Part shown: positions 1 through 8,142 of the stretch, piece by piece
Layout of the letters: each line of letters starts with the position of its first letter
Numbering within the stretch: position 1 is the stretch's first letter
Assembly: GCF_030548205.1 (NCBI RefSeq)
Contig: NZ_JAUORV010000008.1
Coordinates: forward strand, 1 to 64,000
Source of the DNA: Aliiglaciecola sp. 3_MG-2023
GTDB lineage: Bacteria > Pseudomonadota > Gammaproteobacteria > Enterobacterales > Alteromonadaceae
Direction of reading: 5' to 3'
DNA: 64,000 nt
The notes under the pieces: model-generated
What the model was told of the DNA's origin: nothing
Seen by the model: the letters and a program-made list of their open reading frames with translations, nothing else
Databases searched by the model: none
Program-made: the position numbers and the translations under genes

Positions 1-515
1 TGTAGGTAGGGGATTTATCCCCTACGTTTTTGTCCTCATGTTTCATGGCCTAAAGACCATGCTACCGATTTTATATCCTGTAGGTAGGGGATTTATCCCC
101 TACGTTTTTGTCCTCATGTTTCATGGCCTAAAGACCATGCTACCGATTTTATATCTTGTAGGTGGGGGATTTATCCCCTACATGTGTCCTTATCATCCAT
201 GGCTTAAAGACCATGTTACCGATTTTATATCCTGTAGGTGGGGGATTTATCCCCTACGTGTGTGTCCTTATCATTTATGGCCTAAAGACCATACTATCGA
301 TTTTATATCCTGTAGTCGGGGGATTTATCCCCTACGTATGTCCTTATCATCCATGGCCTAAAGACCATGCTACCGATTTTATATCTTGTAGGTGGGGGAT
401 TTATCCCCTACGTATGTCCTTATCATCCATGGCCTAAAGACCATGCTACCGATTTTATATCTTGTAGTCGGGAGCTTTAGCCCCGAGAAGGTGCTGTCAG
501 CCCTCAGCCTAAAGA
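1..515. repeat. Tandem array of 76-78 bp hairpin-forming (REP-like) repeats, copy 1
   Basis: Six full units start at 1, 79, 157, 233, 311 and 387, with lengths of 78, 78, 76, 78, 76 and 76 bp. A degenerate seventh runs from 463 to about 515. Each unit holds two dyads. The first is TAGGGGAT-TT-ATCCCCTA, or close variants. The second is CATGG...CCATG around CCTAAAGA. The last unit changes the first dyad to a CGGGAGCTTTAGCCCCG-like version. The window begins inside the array, so its left end is unknown. The same unit forms a second array at 7437-7812 in the same orientation. Open frames through the array are periodic by-products of the repeat. The layout recalls REP-type extragenic elements; no RAYT transposase gene is in the window. 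Confidence 0.9.
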
Positions 516-717
516 CCAAACTAATCGCAAAATACGCGTTGTGACTCTTGCACCAAGAATATCTGGAATCAACAAGCTGCTAACAATAAATTCGCCATAA
601 ATGGCTAATTGGTCGAATTTGTTTTTAACTAAATTTCTAATAATAACAATCAGATAAAATTATTCCCCATCGTCATGTTAAATATTTGTTTACAAGCTGA
701 GTCCATTTAACTAACAT
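516..717. other. Non-coding stretch upstream of the first TonB receptor
   Basis: AT-rich sequence between the repeat array and the palindromic operator. I see no open frame with a credible start, no RNA gene and no strong promoter hexamer pair. It presumably carries the upstream promoter region of the sugar locus. Confidence 0.5.
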
Positions 718-737
718 TTACTTAATCGATTAAGTAA
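718..737. promoter_or_regulatory. Perfect 20 bp palindrome, probable LacI-family operator
   Basis: TTACTTAATCGATTAAGTAA is its own reverse complement, with the central CG typical of LacI/GalR-family operators. It lies 73 bp upstream of the TonB receptor start, in a locus that encodes a LacI-family regulator at 6356. A weaker related dyad, GTTAAAACGATCTAAC, lies at 4782-4797 before the phosphorylase gene. That the local LacI protein binds here is inferred. Confidence 0.65.
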
Positions 738-810
738 ATCGTTTCTAAAAAACTAGAATTAATAGATCTACCAATATATACATCAATAAACTTAACATGA
801 GGCACTCAAC

Positions 811-3318
811 ATGAGCTTTAACTACAAAAGATCAACACTGTCCCTAGCAGTGCTCTTTGCGATAAATAATACCGCAGTAGCACAACAAAACTCTGAAGAC
901 ACCGAAGTAAAGCAAGAATTTGAAACTATCGTTGTGACGGCAGTGCCTACTGGCGTCGAGGCTCAGGAGGCTTCAGTATCAGTAAGTACTCTGATCCCAG
1001 ACGACATTGTTAAGTTGGCACCGCGCTCGACAGCTGAAGTATTTCGAGGGCTGCCAGGTATCCGCGCCGAATCCTCAGGAGGTGGCGGTAATGCAAACAT
1101 TACTATCCGCGGTATTCCTCTGGCCACAGGGGGCTCGAAATTCATGCAATTACAGGAAGATGGATTACCCGTTCTTGAGTATGGTGATATCAACTTTGGT
1201 AATGCCGATAATTTCCTGCGTTATGATTGGTCAGTTGGTTCAATACAGTCGGTACGCGGTGGCTCAGCTTCAACATTTGCAAGTAACTCACCGGGTGGCG
1301 TAATCAATATGATCAGCAAAACAGGTGAGTCTGGTGGCGGTGCTATTGGCGCGTCTTTTGGCGTGGATTATGAAGAGTTTCGTTTAGACTTCTCCTACGG
1401 TGGCGAAATTAGCGATGATCTGTATTTCCATGTTGGTGGCTTTGCTCGTGGTGGTGAGGGCACCCGTGAAACTGGTTACAATGGTGATCAGGGCGGTCAA
1501 GTTAAGTTTAATATTACCAAAGTATTGGATAACGGTCATATCCGTTTTTACTTCAAAAACTTAGATGACAGAGTAACGACTTACTTGCCTGCACCGGTAA
1601 AAGTTAACGCTAATGGCGATTATGGGCCGGTTGAGAATTTTGATGCAAGTAGTCAAACTTTGCACTCTGCTTATACAACGAATGTATCTACATTTGATTC
1701 GTTTGGAAATCCAGTAAACCGTGATCTTACCGATGGTATAGAGTCTCAGGTAACTTCCTACGGATTTGAAGTTGATTTAGAAGTTGCGCCTGAATTGTTT
1801 TTAATCAACCGATTCAGAATGTCAGATGTTTCTGGTAGCTTTATTTCTCCATTTACCGACACTTTCGGTGCATATGGACCGCAATCGGCCAATGATATGG
1901 CCTCTGCTATTTGTGATTCGGCTTTAGATGGCGATGGTAATTCATTTAATTGTGCCTCCACGTCAGTAACGCTGGCTAATGGTCCTGGTGCCGGAAACGA
2001 ATACAATGGATTGGCTTTTCTAAACCTGTTGTTCGATACCTCATTGAACGATTTGGGGAACGTCATAAATGATTTGAATCTGACTAAGCAATTTGATAAT
2101 GGAGTGTCGGTAACGGCGGGTTATTACTACTCAAAACAAGACATTGCAGCAAGCTGGAATAGTTGGAACACCTTCATCCAAACGGTGGATGGTAGCAATT
2201 CTCAATACTTACATATTGAAGATGCCGATGGACAGCCGCTTGTCAATAATGGTCTTTGGGCACCGAGCTTTTTATCCTGGGAATGGGATCTTAATTACAC
2301 CACAACTGCGCCTTATATCAACATTGGTTTTGAGCTTGGCGATGATTGGTTGTTCGATGTCAGTGCGCGTCGTGATTCAGTTCGAGCAAATGGTGAGTTA
2401 ATTAACTCATGCTGTGGTGGGAACTCTGATTATGATATTAATGGCGACGGGGTGATTGCAGGAAATAGCGAAGATGCGTCTGCGTCGAATGGTTTTGGCT
2501 TTGGTGGGGGGGTAATTAACCTGAACCGTGCTGGAGCTGCCAGTCAAATGGTCAATTATGATGCTAATAATACCTCGTTTTCAGTAGGGGGTTCATACCT
2601 TTATAGCGACAACATGACAATGTTTACACGTTACAGTGAAGGCGGCAGAGCGCTTGCTGACCGGTTATTGCAAATTGCAGGAACCTTAAATAGCGATGGT
2701 AGTTTAACAAGCACTACATCGGGCTTTGATGAAACTGAACAACTTGAGTTTGGTATTAAGTACGGGACTCGCGATTTCATGCTAAATGGTACTTTCTTTA
2801 GTACTGTCACCCAAGATACCCAAGCAGAAGTAACCAGTGGCTTAACGTTTATTCGTGAATATGAAGCTACCGGTATTGAGCTTGAAGGACGCTATAATTT
2901 TGGCAATGGTTTTACGATTTCGGGTAATGGTACTTGGACAGACGCAGAAATTAGTAAAGATCAGTTCAATCAAGCTTTAGTAGGCAAAACGCCTCGCCGT
3001 CAAGCCGACTTCATCTATACATTAACACCGCAATACGATTCGGAATATTTCTCTGTTGGCGCTACTTTTCAAGGTTCAACTGACTATTTTGTACAAGATT
3101 CAAATGAGTTAAAACAGAATGCTTATACCATCGTTAATCTGTTCGCTACTTATTATATTTCTGACGCTTTTTCAGTGTCATTAAACATTAATAACGCGAC
3201 GGATCAATTCGTAATAACTGAATCTGAAGAAAGTAATGCACAAGTTGGCGATATTATTAGAGCCCGTCCTCTTAATGGTCGCACAAGCTCTATTCAGTTG
3301 AAGTATACGTTTAACTAA
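811..3318 (+). CDS. TonB-dependent outer-membrane receptor of the sugar locus
   Basis: An 835-residue outer-membrane receptor, the usual size for the family. It starts with a signal peptide (hydrophobic run ending near AVAQQ, about residue 25) and a TonB-box-like ETIVVTA near residue 40. A plug domain follows, with GGGGNANITIRGIP and a VRGGSAS...SPGGVINMISK segment, then a 22-strand-type barrel. The end is KYTFN, one residue beyond the usual terminal aromatic. GAGG-like bases precede the ATG. It is first in a locus with an MFS permease, a sucrose phosphorylase and a LacI regulator, so it probably imports a sucrose-like glucoside across the outer membrane. The substrate is inferred from these neighbours. 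A palindromic operator lies upstream and a terminator hairpin downstream. Confidence 0.9.
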   Translation: MSFNYKRSTLSLAVLFAINNTAVAQQNSEDTEVKQEFETIVVTAVPTGVEAQEASVSVSTLIPDDIVKLAPRSTAEVFRGLPGIRAESSGGGGNANITIRGIPLATGGSKFMQLQEDGLPVLEYGDINFGNADNFLRYDWSVGSIQSVRGGSASTFASNSPGGVINMISKTGESGGGAIGASFGVDYEEFRLDFSYGGEISDDLYFHVGGFARGGEGTRETGYNGDQGGQVKFNITKVLDNGHIRFYFKNLDDRVTTYLPAPVKVNANGDYGPVENFDASSQTLHSAYTTNVSTFDSFGNPVNRDLTDGIESQVTSYGFEVDLEVAPELFLINRFRMSDVSGSFISPFTDTFGAYGPQSANDMASAICDSALDGDGNSFNCASTSVTLANGPGAGNEYNGLAFLNLLFDTSLNDLGNVINDLNLTKQFDNGVSVTAGYYYSKQDIAASWNSWNTFIQTVDGSNSQYLHIEDADGQPLVNNGLWAPSFLSWEWDLNYTTTAPYINIGFELGDDWLFDVSARRDSVRANGELINSCCGGNSDYDINGDGVIAGNSEDASASNGFGFGGGVINLNRAGAASQMVNYDANNTSFSVGGSYLYSDNMTMFTRYSEGGRALADRLLQIAGTLNSDGSLTSTTSGFDETEQLEFGIKYGTRDFMLNGTFFSTVTQDTQAEVTSGLTFIREYEATGIELEGRYNFGNGFTISGNGTWTDAEISKDQFNQALVGKTPRRQADFIYTLTPQYDSEYFSVGATFQGSTDYFVQDSNELKQNAYTIVNLFATYYISDAFSVSLNINNATDQFVITESEESNAQVGDIIRARPLNGRTSSIQLKYTFN

Positions 3319-3330
3319 TTGATGAAAACA

Positions 3331-3355
3331 CAGGGGCGCAAGCCCTTGTTGTTTT
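3331..3355 (+). terminator. Rho-independent terminator after the TonB receptor
   Basis: A 7 bp stem (3331-3337 with 3342-3348, one G-U pair) closes a GCAA tetraloop and is followed by TTGTTTT. It would terminate or attenuate transcription between the receptor and the permease gene, allowing a receptor-rich transcript. Confidence 0.7.
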
Positions 3356-3377
3356 CCTTGAATACGCAGAGGTGACC

Positions 3378-4709
3378 ATGTCAAATGCTGTTGCATCACA
3401 GAAAAACCTATTGTTAATCAGATGGTTGACTTACTTGATGTTTATGATGTTTGCAATGACATCTGACTCGGTAGGAGAAATTATTAAGGAAGTTAAACTA
3501 GAGTTTGATGTTTCCAATACCCAAGCGAGTTTATTGCATTCTCTATTTATGGTGGGAATCGCATTTTCAGGCTTGTTTTTAGGATTCCTCGCCGATCGTT
3601 TTGGTCGAAAACCAACGCTTATTTTAGGCTTAGCATTATTTGCAGCTTCTTGTTATTTGTTTTTAATTGGCGGAAGTTTCAATTTTATTCTTGGTCTAAT
3701 TACCCTATCGGGATTAGCGGTGGGGATTTTTAAGACGGCTGCATTAGCGCTAATTGGCGACATTTCCAGCTCGACTAAAGAACATACTGGGACAATGAAC
3801 GGTGCTGAAGCTTTCTTTGGCGTGGGGGCTATTATTGGACCTCTATTGGTTGCTTATTTACTGCGCAACGGTGTCGATTGGATTTGGCTATATGTTATTG
3901 CTGGCGGTTTATGCACTTTATTGATCATAATCGCCTTGCTGGTTAAATACCCTAAAACTGTCCGCCCTGTTAATACTAAACCCAGCAGTCTTGGCAGTAG
4001 TTTGAAATTATTAAAGGATCCTTATGCGATGGCTTTTTCAGTTGGAGCCTTTCTTTATGTGGCGGCGGAAAGTGCTATATATGTCTGGATGCCAAGTTAT
4101 CTAGTTTGTGATGCTGGAAGTGTAAACGATATGTTTTCTTGCTATTCCAGTGATACTAATAAGTTGCTTGCTTTATATGCTGTATCAGTGTTCTTTTCAC
4201 TTAGAGCTGTCGGTCGCTTCGTCGGTATTTGGATGATGCAACGCTACGAGTGGAGTCGTGTGCTGGTATGGTTTAGTTTCGCTATCCTTCTTTGTTTCAT
4301 GGGTGGCCTAATCGGTGGTAAAGCTATTGCGGTGTATCTATTTCCACTGTCAGGTATCTTTATGTCAGTGATATATCCGACCTTTAATTCTAAGGGAATC
4401 AGTTGTTTCGCAAAGGCATTGCATGGCTCTGTCGCTGGCGTTATTTTATTTTTTACCGCAGCTGGTGCCGCTGCAGGCCCGTTGATTATGGGCATAGTAA
4501 CTGATGCAAATGGCGGGGATGCAAAATATGGATTTATTGTTGCCACTGTATTTTCGGGATTGCTGTTTTTGGGCTTGCTGTACAACACGATCAAAAAACC
4601 TACAGCACAACGCTTGGCAGAGGTTGAGCGTTCAGAATATGAATCAGAACCTATTCCAAATATTGATGAGAATGCATTGCGGCTTGCACCAGAACCTGGA
4701 TCTAAATAG
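3378..4709 (+). CDS. MFS sugar permease
   Basis: A 443-residue major facilitator with about 12 membrane segments. The loop 2-3 signature GFLADRFGRKP is present near residue 80, and a long loop separates the two halves around residue 200. The ATG at 3378 is preferred over the GTG at 3372 because AGAGG lies at proper spacing before it. The gene sits between the receptor and the sucrose phosphorylase, so it is probably the inner-membrane importer for the same glucoside. The mature C-terminus is acidic and hydrophilic (residues 410-443). A cytoplasmic phosphorylase needs unphosphorylated sugar, which fits an MFS carrier rather than a PTS. Substrate identity is inferred. Confidence 0.85.
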   Translation: MSNAVASQKNLLLIRWLTYLMFMMFAMTSDSVGEIIKEVKLEFDVSNTQASLLHSLFMVGIAFSGLFLGFLADRFGRKPTLILGLALFAASCYLFLIGGSFNFILGLITLSGLAVGIFKTAALALIGDISSSTKEHTGTMNGAEAFFGVGAIIGPLLVAYLLRNGVDWIWLYVIAGGLCTLLIIIALLVKYPKTVRPVNTKPSSLGSSLKLLKDPYAMAFSVGAFLYVAAESAIYVWMPSYLVCDAGSVNDMFSCYSSDTNKLLALYAVSVFFSLRAVGRFVGIWMMQRYEWSRVLVWFSFAILLCFMGGLIGGKAIAVYLFPLSGIFMSVIYPTFNSKGISCFAKALHGSVAGVILFFTAAGAAAGPLIMGIVTDANGGDAKYGFIVATVFSGLLFLGLLYNTIKKPTAQRLAEVERSEYESEPIPNIDENALRLAPEPGSK

Positions 4710-4825
4710 GAGTTATCTCTGTCAATGCTGCTAGTGCAAGGCAATAGAATCCTTGACGCTATTGCTGTTGTGCAATTCTAGGTTAAAACGATCTAACACT
4801 TATAAAAAATATATGGAGTAAATTT

Positions 4826-6313
4826 ATGCTTGCTAAAAATAACGTTCAACTTATTACTTATGTTGATCGTTTCGGGGCCACAACACTTAATGAGTTAGAC
4901 ACCCTTTTAACACAAGATTTGAATGGGATTTTTGGAGGAGTACATTTGCTACCTTTTTATTATCCTATTGACGGCGCAGACGCCGGATTTGATCCCATTG
5001 ATCACACGATTGTTGATAATCGCCTTGGTCGCTGGGCAGATGTGGCAAAAATGGGTAAAAACCTAGATATAATGGCAGATATGGTTGTCAATCACATGTC
5101 TGCAAAGAGTAATGCCTTTAAAGATGTTCTTGAACATGGAAAGGCATCTCAATATTGGCCGTTATTTCTGACTCGTGATTCGGTATTTAATGATAATAAT
5201 GCGTCTGATATCAGCAAAGTTTTTCGTCCGCGACCGACCGAATGTTTTTCTAATTACACCCTAAAAGATGGCACTAGCGTACCATTTTGGACCACATTTA
5301 CCGAAAATCAAATCGACATTGATGTAGAGTCGCAACAAGGAAAAGCTTATCTTGATTCAATATTAACTGTATTTGCTGAAAATAATATTAAACTTATTCG
5401 TTTAGATGCGGCAGGTTATGCGATTAAAAAAGCTGGAACAAGTTGTTTTATGCTAGAGCAGACTTTTGAGTTTATTCAATCTCTCAGTGAGCGTGCATCT
5501 GAATTAGGTTTACAATGTTTAGTGGAAATTCATAGTCATTATCAAACCCAAATAGAAATCGCAAAACGCTGTAACGCTGTGTATGACTTTGCCTTGCCCC
5601 CGTTGATTTTGCACACCTTATTTACTCGAGATGTAACTGCGTTAAGCCATTGGCTGGGCATATCGCCGCGCAATTGTTATACGGTGCTAGATACACATGA
5701 TGGCATAGGGATAATGGATGTCGGTGCTTCAGACGGTAAGCCTGGATTACTAAATAATGATGAGATAGATAGGTTAGTCGAAACTATCCACCAAAACTCC
5801 TTGGGGGGATCACGTAAAGCCACAGGTGAAGCAGCAAGCAACGTCGATTTGTATCAAGTAAACTGTACGTTTTATGACGCCCTTGGTCGAGATGATATGG
5901 CCTACCTAATCGCGCGGGCAATCCAATTTTTCTGTCCTGGGATCCCTCAGGTCTATTACGCTGGATTTTTAGCCTGTGAAAATGATTTAACTTTGCTGGA
6001 AAAAACGAAGGTCGGAAGGGATATAAATCGGCCCTACGTCGGCAAGGATGAATTGAAACGAAGACTAGCAACTCCTGTCGTCCAAGGGTTGACAGAGTTG
6101 ATTAAACTTAGAAATAAAGATGTGTTTAATGGTGAGTTTAGCTGTGCTACCAATGAAAAACAGCTAATCTTACGTTGGGATAAGCATGCAAATTATGCAC
6201 AGTTGATAGTTAATTTGGAGAAACTAGACGCTAGCATTGAATTAGTTGAAAACGAGCAACTTCAGATAATCAAATTATCCAGCCTTATTACTTCATTGGA
6301 AAATAGCGTATGA
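4826..6313 (+). CDS. Sucrose phosphorylase-type glycoside hydrolase family 13 enzyme
   Basis: A 495-residue GH13 (subfamily 18) enzyme that closely resembles bifidobacterial sucrose phosphorylase as I remember it. GADAGFDPIDH is present (residues 50-60). The expected nucleophile is D194 in IRLDA, the acid/base E234 in CLVEIHS, and the third acid D292 in DTHDG. SNVDLYQVN, another segment typical of the sucrose enzymes, follows near residue 340. The reaction is sucrose plus phosphate to glucose-1-phosphate plus fructose, in the cytoplasm. Related enzymes act on sucrose-6-phosphate, glucosylglycerol or glucosylglycerate, which sequence reading does not fully exclude. TGGAG precedes the ATG. It follows an MFS importer and precedes the LacI regulator, which makes a complete uptake-and-phosphorolysis pathway. 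Confidence 0.88.
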   Translation: MLAKNNVQLITYVDRFGATTLNELDTLLTQDLNGIFGGVHLLPFYYPIDGADAGFDPIDHTIVDNRLGRWADVAKMGKNLDIMADMVVNHMSAKSNAFKDVLEHGKASQYWPLFLTRDSVFNDNNASDISKVFRPRPTECFSNYTLKDGTSVPFWTTFTENQIDIDVESQQGKAYLDSILTVFAENNIKLIRLDAAGYAIKKAGTSCFMLEQTFEFIQSLSERASELGLQCLVEIHSHYQTQIEIAKRCNAVYDFALPPLILHTLFTRDVTALSHWLGISPRNCYTVLDTHDGIGIMDVGASDGKPGLLNNDEIDRLVETIHQNSLGGSRKATGEAASNVDLYQVNCTFYDALGRDDMAYLIARAIQFFCPGIPQVYYAGFLACENDLTLLEKTKVGRDINRPYVGKDELKRRLATPVVQGLTELIKLRNKDVFNGEFSCATNEKQLILRWDKHANYAQLIVNLEKLDASIELVENEQLQIIKLSSLITSLENSV

Positions 6314-6355
6314 TGTGCAGTATAAATCGTATATCAATAAAGACATTTTCAGTAA

Positions 6356-7402
6356 ATGAGTGGTAACAAGTTAGCAATAAAAGAGGTTGCACGCCGTCTA
6401 GGCGTGTCCACCGCAACGATCTCTTATGCGTTTAATCGTCCCGACCAATTATCAGAGAAAAGACGCAAAGAAATATTAAGTGCATGCGAGAAAATGGGGT
6501 ATTTTGGTCCGAATAAGGCCGCTCGATCACTCCGCCAAGGCACGTCGAACATTATTGCATTGATACTGCCAGACGAATTAGCATATATGGTGAGTGATCC
6601 GGTCGCCAGTGAGTTTATTCAAGGAGTGGCTAAGGCCCTTAAATCGACAGAAAAACATCTCTTATTGTTCTCTGGAAACAACGACAATGTTAACGAAATT
6701 ATTGACTTTGTTGATGGTTTTATTTGTTATGGTTCGCCAAGAAATCCAGCTTTGCTCGAACAATTACCCAATATTAAGAAAAATATAGTGACTGTCGATT
6801 TTGATATTGCAGGTGCGCCTTCCATCAATATCGATAATGAAGAGGCTGCTTATCAATCGGCATGTCTAGCAATTGGTGAACGTAAAGAAATCCCAGCTAT
6901 TATAGGGTTACGTTTAGTTGCAAGTGATTTAACCTGTACGGTAGAAAATAGGCCATTGATTGGAAGCGGATATTCAATTTCGCACCGACGACTTGACGGA
7001 TATTTACGTGCATTAGGGCAACGTCAAATTTCTATCGACGAAAGTCACATTTGGCATATTCCTGAAAATATACATAAATACGCAATTAAGGCAGCGAAAC
7101 AAGCGCTTTCATTAACACCTGTGCCAACCATTGTGTTTTGTATGAGTGATATTATTGCACTGGCAGTAGTGAAAGTCGCGGTTCAAATGGGGATTCGTAT
7201 TCCTGAAGATCTTCGGGTGGTAGGTTTTGATGGAATTGAACAAGGCCAACAATATCATCCAAAGTTAACCACAGTTCAACAATTCAGTGTTGAAAAAGGT
7301 ATAAAAGCAGCAGAGCTATTCATAAGCAAAGATAAAAAGAGTCAAGAGTTTGGATTTAAAATTCTGAGTGGCGAAACGGCCCCCATCCAAGATCCAAGTT
7401 AA
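6356..7402 (+). CDS. LacI-family transcriptional regulator
   Basis: A 348-residue LacI/GalR-type repressor. The N-terminal helix-turn-helix reads IKEVARRLGVSTATISYAFN (residues 8-27), with the hinge-like AARSLRQG near residue 60. A periplasmic-binding-protein-like sensor domain follows, including RRLDGYLRAL and a PEDLRVVGFDG segment near the C-terminus. It follows the phosphorylase gene by 42 bp on the same strand. The shine-dalgarno before the ATG is weak. Its likely target is the 20 bp palindrome at 718-737, with a sugar or sugar phosphate as effector. The second repeat array begins about 35 bp after its stop codon. Confidence 0.88.
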   Translation: MSGNKLAIKEVARRLGVSTATISYAFNRPDQLSEKRRKEILSACEKMGYFGPNKAARSLRQGTSNIIALILPDELAYMVSDPVASEFIQGVAKALKSTEKHLLLFSGNNDNVNEIIDFVDGFICYGSPRNPALLEQLPNIKKNIVTVDFDIAGAPSINIDNEEAAYQSACLAIGERKEIPAIIGLRLVASDLTCTVENRPLIGSGYSISHRRLDGYLRALGQRQISIDESHIWHIPENIHKYAIKAAKQALSLTPVPTIVFCMSDIIALAVVKVAVQMGIRIPEDLRVVGFDGIEQGQQYHPKLTTVQQFSVEKGIKAAELFISKDKKSQEFGFKILSGETAPIQDPS

Positions 7403-7436
7403 TATCCTACGTAAAAACCAATTTTTTCTCGGTTTA

Positions 7437-7812
7437 AATGACCGAGGATTTATCCTTCACATTTTTGTCCTCATGTTTCATGGCCTAAAGACCATGCTAC
7501 CGATTTTATATCTTGTAGGTAGGGGATTTATCCCCTACATGTGTCCTTATCATTTATGGCCTAAAGACCATGTTACCGATTTTATATCCTGTAGGTGGGG
7601 GATTTATCCCCTACATGTGTCCTTATCATTTATGGCCTAAAGACCATGCTATCGATTTTATTTCCTGTAGGTAGGGGATTTATCCCCTGCGTGTGTGTCC
7701 TTATCTTCCATGGCCTAAAGACCATGTTACCGATTTTATATCCTGTAGGTGGGGGATTTATCCCCTAGGTGTGTGTCCTTATCATCCATGGCCTAAAGAT
7801 CATGCTACAGGG
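7437..7812. repeat. Tandem array of the same 76-78 bp repeats, copy 2
   Basis: A diverged unit starts near 7437 (GAGGATTTATCCTTCAC replaces the usual first dyad). Near-complete units follow from 7514, 7590, 7666 and 7744; the last is cut off at about 7812. The units match those at 1-515 in sequence, hairpins and orientation. The two arrays are therefore direct repeats flanking the 7 kb sugar locus. Confidence 0.9.
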
Positions 7813-8142
7813 TGGTTTTTATACCAACCTTATACTTTAGGCTAATTTTATTGTTTATTTTTTTATTAAAGATATACTTTTTTAACAGCCTAAAAGGAAT
7901 GGTTTGTTTTTCAGCGGTAATGTAACTGTATGAAATTAAACAGATATTTATTTTGTTATGTGTGGTTTGCATAACACAAACAAAAGTTTGATGGTTATAA
8001 TGTTATATGTTAATGTCATTATGTGGTTGGGTCATTATTGAGCATTTTGGCTAAGCTGTGTAATAAGTTAGTGCCTTTTATATGAGGCACACTCTAATTT
8101 AATAACGAATTATAATAAAAATATCTGCACCGGGAATCTATT
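7813..8142. other. Non-coding leader region of the second TonB receptor
   Basis: An AT-rich 330 bp stretch. A TATAAT hexamer occurs at 7996-8001 but lacks a good -35 at 17 bp. I see no open reading frame, RNA gene or clean operator. It presumably holds the promoter of the receptor at 8143. Confidence 0.5.

Noticed and set aside
38-437. Open frames of 91-107 residues across the first repeat array
   Set aside because: They are periodic translations of the 76-78 bp repeat, with repeated HGLKTMLPILYPVG-like segments and no shine-dalgarno.
1-515. CRISPR array
   Set aside because: The whole 76-78 bp unit is repeated; there are no variable spacers and no cas genes.
4244-4744. 166-residue minus-strand frame in the MFS gene
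   Set aside because: It lies antisense to a well-supported permease and has no family features.
7368-7640. 90-residue frame overlapping the LacI 3' end and second repeat array
   Set aside because: Same repeat-derived peptide; starts within the LacI gene in another frame.
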